A DNA stretch of 64,000 nt from positions 56,825 to 120,824 of the forward strand of contig DEAA01000052.1 of assembly GCA_002346545.1 (NCBI GenBank), in the 5' to 3' direction. Numbering within the stretch: the first letter of the stretch is position 1; each line of letters starts with the position of its first letter. Positions 41,974 to 49,715 of this stretch are shown here, piece by piece. The translations under genes were made by a program, and so were the position numbers. Below the pieces are notes generated by a model. The model did not search any database. It was not told where the DNA came from and worked only from the letters and a program-made list of their open reading frames with translations. This stretch comes from Acidobacteria bacterium UBA2994. GTDB lineage: Bacteria > Acidobacteriota > Vicinamibacteria > Vicinamibacterales > UBA8438.

Positions 41974-44037
41974 CTACTCTGCGGCCTCGACCGTGATCTG
42001 CCCAATCGCCCACGGGTGGTCGGCGCAGTGATACAGGAAGGTCCCTACCTCGTCGAAGGTGGCATAGCCCCACTCGGCGCTCTCGATGGCATCGGTCGAC
42101 CAGCTCCCGTCCCGCGCCGCGATGGTGTGCGCCTCTTCGCCGTTGTTGATGAACTGGACGCGGGTGCCCTGGGTTACAAGCGCGCGCACTGGGTTAAACC
42201 GGTGCTCGTCGAAACCATAGCGGGTGCCGCCCACCATCCCTCGCACTCCCTCGACCAGCGTCGCGGTTTCGATCCGCCGGGTCCGGGTGGGCTGCGGCTG
42301 CGCCCGCTCATATCCGTTGAACGGATCCAGTATCGGCTCGCCCCTTGCCTGAATCTCGCCATCGAGCGCGAACGCCCACAGCTCAGCGCCCATCGGAATC
42401 AACAGATACTGCGTGTCGTCGACCTCATAGGTGCTCGCCGGACCCGGCCGCACGATAGCCCCTTCCGGGCTCGTCCGGAAGGTCCAGAGCCGATCGCCAC
42501 TCGCAGCATCGTAGGCCTCCACCTGTCCGCCGGCCGAGGCTCTGAACATCAACCCTCCTGCCGTGGTCAGCGGACCACTCGTGCCCAGCCACGACGCCGG
42601 CATTTCGTGCTTCCAGACAATTTCCTGGGTGCGCGTGTCGACCGCCGCCAGCACCCCGACCGGATCCGGCAGGGTTAGTTCGTTGTCGTCGAGCCGCCAG
42701 TGGAATGGATCTTCGAACCGGCGTGCGCGCCCGACCACGGCCCGGCCTTGAGCATAGATGTAGCCGGTCTGCGGACTGAATGACATCGGGGTAACCCGCA
42801 CCCGCGGAATAGGCACATTCGGCGCCACGATAGTGTGTTCGTTCACCATCGGCGGGGTGTAGCTGCTGCAGCTGAGTTCGAAGGGCGGTGGCACTCGGTC
42901 GCGCCAGTACGAACAGTCGGGAAGAATACTCTCAACGCCCACCGGAAACGGCTGGGTTGGCGCCGTCTTCTGGTACTCGTCCTGTGGGACTTCGCGCTCC
43001 TCGATCTCGATCAACGGCTCCCCGGTCTCTCGATCGAAAAGAAACAGGATCCCATCGGCACGCATGGCGGCCACGGCCTTGCGCGGTGCGCCGGTCCCGG
43101 TGTCGTGGTCGTAGAGCAGCAACGGGGTTGCGATGTCTGCGTCCCAGACATCATGCCGTACCACCTGGTAATGCCACCGCCGTTCGCCCGTCTCCACGTC
43201 CAACGCCAGCACCGACGCGGTAAAGAGGTTGTCGCCCTCGCGGATCTCACCCCCGAACATCGGGGCCGGGTTACCAGTGGAGAAATAGACCAGACCCAGC
43301 TCCGGATCGACGGTACCCAACAGCCACACGCCACCGCCACCCAGTTCCCACGAGTCCGAGTCTTGCGGCCAGGTCTCGTGCCCGAACTCGCCTGGGCGCG
43401 GAACGATGAAGAACGTCCACTGGGTCTGACCAGTTTCGGCGTCGAGCGCAATGATCCGACCCTGCCCCCCAGTGTCTCCGTTGGCCAACCCAACGAACAC
43501 TCGCCCCAGGGCATACATCGGGGCCGACGTCACAGCTTCGCCATCCTGATGCGGATCACTACCGACCCGTTCGTTCCAGACCTGCTCCCCCGTATCCCTA
43601 CGAAGGGCCATCACCTCGCCACTCCGCAGCCCTACGAAGACCAGGTCATCGCTCAAGCCGACGCCCTGCCACGACGGCACCATGCCGCTGCCGTCCTGGG
43701 CCTGCCAGCGCCAGATCTGGTCGCCATTCCTCGCATCGAGCGCGTACACGTTCGCGCCGCCAGTGAGGTACAGCACGCCGTCCTGAACAACCGGAGTCGC
43801 ACGTGAAGACGCGCCCCCCTCAAACCGCGTCACCCAGGCACCTCCGAGACGCTCGATCGTCTCGGTGGAGATCTCGGTGAGGGCCGAATACCGAGTGCTC
43901 GACCGGTCTCCGCCGGCCAAAGGCCAGTCGCTGCGGGGATACCCGCCGGTTGGCCCTTGTGACCGGAGGCCGACGCCCCCGGCCAGACCAAGCGCGAGCA
44001 ATGTGGCCAAGACGACGTAGCGGGAACGAGGCAGCAT
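41974..44037 (-). CDS. PQQ-dependent dehydrogenase fused to a C-terminal cupredoxin domain, second copy
   Basis: 687 aa, paralogue of 20561-22582. N-terminal signal or anchor YVVLATLLALGLAGGVGL. Propeller landmarks: WPLAGGDRSSTRYSALTEI, TIERLGGAWVTRFEGGAS, FIVPRPGEFGHETWPQDSDSW, GNPAPMFGGEIREGDNLFTASV, VRHDVWDADIATPLLLYD, TGEPLIEIEEREVPQ, and GPLTTAGGLMFRASAGGQVEAYDAASGDRLW. The C-terminal 80 residues are cupredoxin-like: TQGTRVQFINNGEEAHTIAARDGS and TFLYHCADHPWAIGQITV, giving His, Cys and His copper ligands. It may oxidise an alcohol and pass electrons to copper. The upstream AAGGAG is seven bases before the ATG. It ends 14 nt from the convergent SRPBCC gene. Confidence 0.9.
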   Translation of the reverse strand: MLPRSRYVVLATLLALGLAGGVGLRSQGPTGGYPRSDWPLAGGDRSSTRYSALTEISTETIERLGGAWVTRFEGGASSRATPVVQDGVLYLTGGANVYALDARNGDQIWRWQAQDGSGMVPSWQGVGLSDDLVFVGLRSGEVMALRRDTGEQVWNERVGSDPHQDGEAVTSAPMYALGRVFVGLANGDTGGQGRIIALDAETGQTQWTFFIVPRPGEFGHETWPQDSDSWELGGGGVWLLGTVDPELGLVYFSTGNPAPMFGGEIREGDNLFTASVLALDVETGERRWHYQVVRHDVWDADIATPLLLYDHDTGTGAPRKAVAAMRADGILFLFDRETGEPLIEIEEREVPQDEYQKTAPTQPFPVGVESILPDCSYWRDRVPPPFELSCSSYTPPMVNEHTIVAPNVPIPRVRVTPMSFSPQTGYIYAQGRAVVGRARRFEDPFHWRLDDNELTLPDPVGVLAAVDTRTQEIVWKHEMPASWLGTSGPLTTAGGLMFRASAGGQVEAYDAASGDRLWTFRTSPEGAIVRPGPASTYEVDDTQYLLIPMGAELWAFALDGEIQARGEPILDPFNGYERAQPQPTRTRRIETATLVEGVRGMVGGTRYGFDEHRFNPVRALVTQGTRVQFINNGEEAHTIAARDGSWSTDAIESAEWGYATFDEVGTFLYHCADHPWAIGQITVEAAE

Positions 44038-44084
44038 CTACTTCTCCTTGCGATAGCGACGGAGCTTACGATTTGAATTCGACT

Positions 44085-45074
44085 TTAAGGGCGCAATTCG
44101 CGGCCAAGCCGCTCTAGATTACGCGCTCCGGCCAGAATGCCGTACATCCCAATATTCCCCTCGTGGCAGGCGTATTCGAAGATCGGACCGTCGGTCCGTC
44201 GAAGCGGCATCATGACGGTATAGGGCGCCGTAAACACCGTGGGGTCGGTCACGGTGTATTCGTAGGTCACGGTGTCAGCGTCGAGCCGGGTCAACCGCTC
44301 GACCAAGTGCAAGTTCTGGCCAGTCACCGAACTATCTGCCCGAAAGTTCGTCGTCTCGACAACCAGAGTCTCCCCTTCCCACCGCCCGCGAGACAGACCC
44401 TTCAGCTGAGCAAATGGGGGCCTCACCCGATCGTCGAGTGGGATGATGCGCGACTGATTCGCCATCTCGTTCTGGATGACTACATAGTCAGCCGTCTGGA
44501 AGATCATCGCGTTGTTGTTGTAGGCGCCCGATCGCATCGGGGGGCCCGCCAGCGACGTGCCGAGGCACCGGTCGGACATCGTACGGTTTTCATACGAGTC
44601 GTAGCGGTGGACCTCGGTGTGCGCACGGCGGCGAGCCAACGCCGCCTGCCCGGCCGCAGTCCTCGGAGGGCGCCGCCCGTCCGGCGGGTCAACGATGAGC
44701 GACGTCCGCTTGTCCGACGTTAACTCGACCCCGCGCTCGTACCAGAACTCGTTATAGGAGAGCACCCCGCCTTCCGACCGTGGCGCGTACCCGGCGGTGC
44801 GAGCGCCCCTCTCCGGATCGAATAGGTCGCGGTTCTGACGAGTCCGTTCCGATGCTTCGAACGCAGCGGCTTCTTCGACACCTAAAGTTTCTAGCCCCTC
44901 GAATTGCGCCGGACGCTCGAACGGCGTCAGGGTCCGAAAGGTAAACATCCCGGAAATGTCAGGATGTCCGTCCACGGTCCGCATCGGTACACCCCCGGCG
45001 TCCTGCGCCGACATCAGCATCGGTGTCACGATCGCACTCAGGACGAACACTGCGGCAAGACTTCGCTGACGCAT
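44085..45074 (-). CDS. WGxPDLQGxW-family exported protein, copy 5
   Basis: 329 aa. AGGAG nine bases before ATG 45074 decides the start; a longer upstream frame lacks a signal. Sec signal LAAVFVLSAIVTPMLMSAQ. The opening is altered: VDGHPDISGMFTFRTLTPFERP replaces WGxPDLQGxW. Other landmarks hold: GVEEAAAFEASER, RTSLIVDPPDGRRP, SDRCLGTSLAGPP, NNAMIFQTADYVVIQNEM, LKGLSRGRWEGETLVVET, YEYTVTDPTVFTAPYT, FEYACHEGNIGMYGILAGA. It follows the PQQ-cupredoxin gene's start by 47 nt on the same strand, so it is upstream of it in one probable operon, as copy 4 lies just upstream of the other PQQ-cupredoxin gene. Confidence 0.84.
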   Translation of the reverse strand: MRQRSLAAVFVLSAIVTPMLMSAQDAGGVPMRTVDGHPDISGMFTFRTLTPFERPAQFEGLETLGVEEAAAFEASERTRQNRDLFDPERGARTAGYAPRSEGGVLSYNEFWYERGVELTSDKRTSLIVDPPDGRRPPRTAAGQAALARRRAHTEVHRYDSYENRTMSDRCLGTSLAGPPMRSGAYNNNAMIFQTADYVVIQNEMANQSRIIPLDDRVRPPFAQLKGLSRGRWEGETLVVETTNFRADSSVTGQNLHLVERLTRLDADTVTYEYTVTDPTVFTAPYTVMMPLRRTDGPIFEYACHEGNIGMYGILAGARNLERLGRELRP

Positions 45075-45405
45075 CTTCAGGCTCCTTCCGGACCGAGCTG
45101 ATTCCTGTATGCCCCACACTAGACGTCCCCTCGCCCCCTGACAAGCGGTATCCGGGCCACCATGCGACAATCTCACTGTGGCTGAGTTCCAGCCGGCAAC
45201 CGCGAGACCGCGCTTGCAGAGCAGGTTTGGGAGCTCGAAACAACCCAGAGGTCTCCCTTCTCCTGCCATCCTGAGAGGCTCACCTTCCCGCTACTATAGC
45301 GGCCAGATCGGTGAGATCGCGTCTCGCTTTGACTCCGAACCGTGCGAGTGGCGAGCGGCAGTCGACTCACATAGCAGCACCTGAGGCGTTATTGAAGGTC
45401 GCAGC
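45075..45405. other. Divergent intergenic region, no gene seen
   Basis: Separates WGxPDLQG copy 5 from the PD-(D/E)XK-like gene. Short frames here lack domains or signals. AAGGTCGCAGC before ATG 45406 is the only ribosome-site-like sequence. Confidence 0.35.
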
Positions 45406-46116
45406 ATGCCCATCGGAACGCTGAACGAGGGACCGCTACACGAAGCACTCAAGCTTGAGTATTTACACCAGTATGGGCGGTCGGGCGATAGCGCGATCGA
45501 GGTGCCCGCTGGCGACTTCGTGGCAGACGTCCGAGGCACGGACGGCGTCCTGTATGAAATCCAGACGGCCGGCTTTAGCGCCATCCGTCGAAAACTGCGG
45601 GCGCTCCTCCAGCAACACCGCGTCGTCCTCGTGCATCCGATCGCGGCACGTTACCGGATCGTGAAGCTCTCGATGGACGGGGTCAGTCCCCCCACCTGTC
45701 GCAGATCCCCCAAACACGGTCACCCAGCTCTCGTCGCCTCAGAACTCGTCTACATTCCCGACCTGCTCGCTCACCCCAATTTCGAGATCGAGGTCGTGAT
45801 GGTCGAACTAGACGAACTCCGGAGATACGATCCGAAGCGGACTCGGCGTCGAGGCGGCTGGCGGGTCGAATCGCGAGAGCTAACCCGCATTGTTAGCCGG
45901 CACCGCTTCCGTGCACTCCACGACCTATTCGGACTCCTCCGCTCTCCGCTTCCGGAGCAGTTCACAACGGCCGAGCTAGGAGAGGCACTCGCCCAGCCCC
46001 GCCGGCTGGCGCAGAAACTAGCCTACGTCCTGCGCGAGGGCGGCGCCCTTACCATCTGCGGAAAGGAGGGAAATGCGCTCCGCTATCAGCGTGCACCCCA
46101 CCCTCCGGCCGACTGA
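45406..46116 (+). CDS. PD-(D/E)XK-nuclease-like protein with C-terminal winged-helix segment
   Basis: 236 aa, cytoplasmic. Opens TLNEGPLHEALKLEYLHQYG, then VPAGDFVADVRGTDGVLYEIQTAGFSAIRRKL, where Asp in VADV and Glu-x-Gln in EIQT fit the D...ExK/Q active-site pattern of restriction-endonuclease-like folds. VVLVHPIAARYRIVKL and ELVYIPDLLAHPNFEIEVVMVE follow. The C-terminal 70 residues (FGLLRSPLPEQFTTAELGEALAQPRRLAQKLAYVLREGGAL) look like a winged helix. I have seen this architecture described only as a domain of unknown function. A nucleic-acid repair or cleavage role is inference. It stands apart from the exported-enzyme genes around it. Confidence 0.7.
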   Translation: MPIGTLNEGPLHEALKLEYLHQYGRSGDSAIEVPAGDFVADVRGTDGVLYEIQTAGFSAIRRKLRALLQQHRVVLVHPIAARYRIVKLSMDGVSPPTCRRSPKHGHPALVASELVYIPDLLAHPNFEIEVVMVELDELRRYDPKRTRRRGGWRVESRELTRIVSRHRFRALHDLFGLLRSPLPEQFTTAELGEALAQPRRLAQKLAYVLREGGALTICGKEGNALRYQRAPHPPAD

Positions 46117-46166
46117 CATAAGATGGAGGCCTCGCAGTAATCCAGTGGCTCACTCGGAGGTCCCTG

Positions 46167-47030
46167 ATGTGTGACGAACGAACCGAATCGGCAAACGCGG
46201 ACTTTCTCAGCGGACAGCGGATCACACGACGACAGTTTGGCGCGGCATCGGCAGTCGCCGGGCTCGCCGCCTTGCTTCCAAGCCCGGCCAACGCCCAAGC
46301 GGTCACCGAGCATGAGATCGACATCACGACCCCTGACGGAGTGGCCGACAGCTACTTTGTGCATCCCGCAAGCGGGACCCATCCGGGCGTGCTGATTTGG
46401 CCCGACGCCTTCGGTCTCCGACCGGCGAAACGCCAGATGGCCAAACGGCTCGCGGAATCGGGCTATTCCGTGCTCGTGGTCAACCAGTACTATCGGTCGC
46501 AGCGAGCGCCCATAGTTAGTTCCAACGACTTCTCGGAAGTCAGCGGCATTATCCGCCCACTGATGGGCACGCTAAACCCAGACACCCAGGTAACCGACGC
46601 CAGAGCCTTCGTCGGATGGCTCGACGAGCAGACCTCGGTCGACTCGAACCGCAAGATGGGCACGATGGGCTATTGCATGGGCGGCCCGTTTGTCATGCGC
46701 ACCGCCGCCACGCTGCCTGACCGGGTCGGGGCTGGCGCGTCCTTCCACGGAGGCGGTCTCGTGACCGATGGCGAGGACAGCCCCCACCTGCTGATCCCAC
46801 AGATGGAGGCACATCTGCTGATCGCGATTGCCTCGAACGACGATGAGAACGAGCCCGAGGCCAAGGACGTACTGCGCGACGCATTCGCCTCGGCCAGCGT
46901 GCCAGCCGAAATCGAGGTCTATGACGCACTGCACGGCTGGTGTCCGCCCGACTCCCGTGTCTACGACGAGGCGCTGGCCGAGCAGGCCTGGGCCCGAATG
47001 CTCGCGATCTTCGAGGAGGCGCTCGCCTAG
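46167..47030 (+). CDS. Tat-exported dienelactone hydrolase-family protein
   Basis: 287 aa. GGAGG seven bases before ATG. The Tat motif TRRQFGAASAVAGLAALL ends near ANAQ. The body is a dienelactone hydrolase: FVHPASGTHPGVLIWPDAFGLRP, YSVLVVNQYYR, GTMGYCMGGPFVMR with the nucleophilic Cys in GYCMGG, the acid Asp in the SNDDENEPE region, and the His in LHGWCPPDSRVYDE. Family enzymes open lactones such as dienelactone from aromatic breakdown; other hydrolyses are known. Export is unusual for classic members but fits the window's periplasmic pattern. It may share a transcript with the 5'-nucleotidase 81 nt downstream. Confidence 0.9.
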   Translation: MCDERTESANADFLSGQRITRRQFGAASAVAGLAALLPSPANAQAVTEHEIDITTPDGVADSYFVHPASGTHPGVLIWPDAFGLRPAKRQMAKRLAESGYSVLVVNQYYRSQRAPIVSSNDFSEVSGIIRPLMGTLNPDTQVTDARAFVGWLDEQTSVDSNRKMGTMGYCMGGPFVMRTAATLPDRVGAGASFHGGGLVTDGEDSPHLLIPQMEAHLLIAIASNDDENEPEAKDVLRDAFASASVPAEIEVYDALHGWCPPDSRVYDEALAEQAWARMLAIFEEALA

Positions 47031-47111
47031 GAGGCCCATGCTATCGATGATTCCTCGCGCCTGGCTCAAGAAGCTGCCCGGGGCCTGCTCTATCGTCGCC
47101 TGGTAGGACCA

Positions 47112-48845
47112 ATGCCTCGGAGGGCCGGGACCTCCGGTGGCCGTTGCGCCCTATTCTCTATGCTCGCGGTCTGGGCTTGCGCCCAGGCCTCGGCTAACGC
47201 TCAACCTGCGCAACCACCCAGCGCGGTCGTTCTTTCCATCGTTGGCACCACCGACCTGCACGGACGCGTCTTCTCGGCGAATGGTCGAGGCGGCCTCGCC
47301 CTCCTGGGTGGATACCTACGCAATCTCCGCGCGGCTCGAGCCAAAGACGGCGGCGCCGTGCTACTTCTCGACGCCGGAGACACGTTCCAGGGCGGGATCG
47401 AGTCCAACCTGTCGGAAGGTGCGCTCGTCATCGACGCCTACAACGCACTGGGCTATCACGCGCTCGCTGTCGGAAACCACGACTTCGAGTACGGCGCGCT
47501 CGACGGCGCGAGCGGTCCGGCAGCGACAGACATGCGGGGCGCCCTCAAAGCGGCTGCCGCCCGCGCCCGCTTCCCCTTCCTGGCGGCGAATGTGATCGAC
47601 AACGCCACTGGCATACCTGTGTCCTGGCCGAATGTTCAGCCTTCGACCCTGATTGAAACCGCTGGCATTCAGATCGGCATCATCGGGGTGATGACTTACG
47701 GCGGGCTTCGCCAGACGATCCAGGCCAACGTGCAGGGGCTCAGCACGCGTCCGCTACTCCCTGCGGTGGAGGCCGAGGCACGGCGTCTTCGAGAACGCGG
47801 CGCCGATATTGTTCTCGTACTCTCCCATGCCGGCGGTTGGTGCGAGCGATTCGACGATCCTCAAAATCTCACTTCGTGTGGCGACGATTCCGAGGTCTTC
47901 ACCCTTGCGCGACAGCTCCCTCCAGGCCTCGTGGATGGCATCGTAGCCGGACACACGCATGCCGGGGTCGGTCACGAAGTGGCCGGCATCCCGATCGTCC
48001 AAGCGTTCCAGCGTGGCGCCGCATTCGCACGACTCGACTTACTCGTGCAGCCCGGAACCGGCGTAGTCGAGAGCCACATCTTTGCCCCCCAGGGGGTCTG
48101 CGCCTTCGTCGACAGCCAGGGCGCCTGCGCAACCGCAGGAGTCGCGCGCTCAACCTATGAGGGTGAGCTCCTCCAGCCCGATCCCAACGTGGCTGCGGCA
48201 ATGCGGCCACAGCTCGACAGGGTGAATACGTGGCGAACCGCACCGGTGGGTGTGACCCTGGTCACACCACTTGACCGGCGTACTGACGGTTTCGAATCGC
48301 CGCTGGGCAACCTCTTTGCCGAGGCGCTCCTCTCGGCCGTGCCAGATGCCGATGTGGCTGTCGGACTGGGGGTCCGTCGTGGCGGTCTGCGCGCCAGTCT
48401 CCCCGCTGGCCCCCTCACCCAGGGACTCCTCTACGACGCGTTCCCGTTCGACAACCGCGTGGTGACCTTATCTTTGACCGGCCGCGACCTCGCTGGTCTC
48501 CTGGCACTCTCGGTGGCTCGTTCTTGGAGCGGTATTCCGAGCGTGGCCGGGATGCTGGTGCGGGTGACGTGTGCGCCGGACGGCGCGGACATAACACTGG
48601 CACACGTTTCTGGTGAGCCCATTCACCCGGACGCACGTCTGACGGTGGCCGCGACGGATTTCTTCGGTCGGCGGGTGGGTGTCGGCACCCTGTCGGGACC
48701 TGCGGAAACCCTCTCAGCCGCGCCACTGGTGCGCGATGCAACTGCCGACTGGCTGCGAGCCCGGGGTGGCCGCCTGCACGCGGACGAGTTCGGCAGGCCC
48801 CGCTGGCAGCCGGTCAACGGCGGTGACTGCCTCGCCGCGAACTGA
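47112..48845 (+). CDS. Exported 5'-nucleotidase/2',3'-cyclic phosphodiesterase-family metallophosphatase
   Basis: 577 aa, Sec signal FSMLAVWACAQASANAQ. The N-terminal metallophosphatase domain (about 40-330) shows GTTDLHG, LDAGDTFQGG, VGNHDFEYG, SHAGGWCE and GHTHAG, the Asp/His/Asn ligands of the binuclear metal site. The C-terminal 5'-nucleotidase domain (about 350-560) has FESPLGNLFAEALL, the substrate-specificity segment DAFPFDNRVVTLSLTGRDL, and AATDFFGRRVGVG. It hydrolyses nucleotides in the periplasm for phosphate and nucleoside salvage. No strong ribosome site precedes the ATG. It ends four nt from the convergent methyltransferase gene. Preceded by the dienelactone hydrolase. Confidence 0.9.
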   Translation: MPRRAGTSGGRCALFSMLAVWACAQASANAQPAQPPSAVVLSIVGTTDLHGRVFSANGRGGLALLGGYLRNLRAARAKDGGAVLLLDAGDTFQGGIESNLSEGALVIDAYNALGYHALAVGNHDFEYGALDGASGPAATDMRGALKAAAARARFPFLAANVIDNATGIPVSWPNVQPSTLIETAGIQIGIIGVMTYGGLRQTIQANVQGLSTRPLLPAVEAEARRLRERGADIVLVLSHAGGWCERFDDPQNLTSCGDDSEVFTLARQLPPGLVDGIVAGHTHAGVGHEVAGIPIVQAFQRGAAFARLDLLVQPGTGVVESHIFAPQGVCAFVDSQGACATAGVARSTYEGELLQPDPNVAAAMRPQLDRVNTWRTAPVGVTLVTPLDRRTDGFESPLGNLFAEALLSAVPDADVAVGLGVRRGGLRASLPAGPLTQGLLYDAFPFDNRVVTLSLTGRDLAGLLALSVARSWSGIPSVAGMLVRVTCAPDGADITLAHVSGEPIHPDARLTVAATDFFGRRVGVGTLSGPAETLSAAPLVRDATADWLRARGGRLHADEFGRPRWQPVNGGDCLAAN

Positions 48846-48849
48846 TCTC

Positions 48850-49635
48850 TCAACGACGCCGAGCCATCACGACCAGGTCCGCAGAACGGTTCGGCTCGAA
48901 TTCCGCGCCCGTTATCTCACCGGCGAAGCTAGCGTCGAAGCCAACTTCGTCTAGTACCGGCTCGAGGTCATCCCTCGTCCAGGCGCGAAGGTCAAGCCGT
49001 CTACTCGACCTCACACTGAGCGGCTCTTTCGCTTTAGGGTCGAGCTCCAACGTCGAGGGGAAGAACAGTACGCGACCCGGCGCGCCCCTCGACATCACCC
49101 GCACGAACACGATCTCCTTGCCGTCGTCACCCGAGCGGACGTTTACCGGGAGCGCCCGTCGCCCACCGTCGAGCACCGGCTCATAGTTGAGCAACTGGAT
49201 CATCACTGTGCCCCCAGGCAGTAGCTTTGCCCGCGTGGCCTGCAGGAACCGGCCCAGATCCGCGTCCTCGAGGTGCGGCAACATGTTGCCCAGGCAAATC
49301 GCCAGTCCAAACGGTGGATCGTCGACAAGCAGGGCCTGCGCTTCCGTCGCGTCGCCCAACACGAAGCGGCCCTTTCCCGCCTCCTCGTAGCCACGTGCCA
49401 CCGAGATCATCGAGTCCGAGAGATCGAGACCCACAGCACGCGCTCCCTGCTCCGCAAAGAACGCCACATGCTCCCCAGTGCCGCAGCCCAGGTCCAGGAC
49501 CGAGCGGTCTGGTGCCTGCTCTAGCAGCCTTAGCAAGAGCGGCGCCTCGCGAGTAATGCGCTGCTCCCAGGCAAACAGACGGCGGTAGTTCACGCGGGAG
49601 TACGCGTCGTGTGGGCGGTGCGGGTCTGTGCTCAC
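48850..49635 (-). CDS. Class I SAM-dependent methyltransferase
   Basis: 261 aa, cytoplasmic. The SAM-binding motif I is SVLDLGCGTGEHVAFFAEQG, followed by AVGLDLSDSMISVA (acidic loop) and FVLGDATEAQALL; motif IV is LAICLGNMLPHLEDADLG, and LLPGGTVMIQLLNY is the post-motif strand. The C-terminal half (LDLRAWTRDDLEPVLDEVGF, ADLVVMARRR) is usual for small-molecule methyltransferases of the UbiE/Methyltransf_25 kind. The substrate is unknown. Its ATG is 80 nt from the divergent PQQ dehydrogenase start. Confidence 0.9.
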   Translation of the reverse strand: MSTDPHRPHDAYSRVNYRRLFAWEQRITREAPLLLRLLEQAPDRSVLDLGCGTGEHVAFFAEQGARAVGLDLSDSMISVARGYEEAGKGRFVLGDATEAQALLVDDPPFGLAICLGNMLPHLEDADLGRFLQATRAKLLPGGTVMIQLLNYEPVLDGGRRALPVNVRSGDDGKEIVFVRVMSRGAPGRVLFFPSTLELDPKAKEPLSVRSSRRLDLRAWTRDDLEPVLDEVGFDASFAGEITGAEFEPNRSADLVVMARRR

Positions 49636-49715
49636 CTTCTCATCTGCCCCTGCTGGCTGTTACCATGACATGGTCGACGGAGCGTTCCGAACACACTACC
49701 AGGAGCAGAAGGCGT

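Noticed and set aside
47039..47107. 22-codon plus-strand frame between the dienelactone hydrolase and 5'-nucleotidase genes
   Set aside because: Too short, with no ribosome site spacing or similarity; probably spacer.
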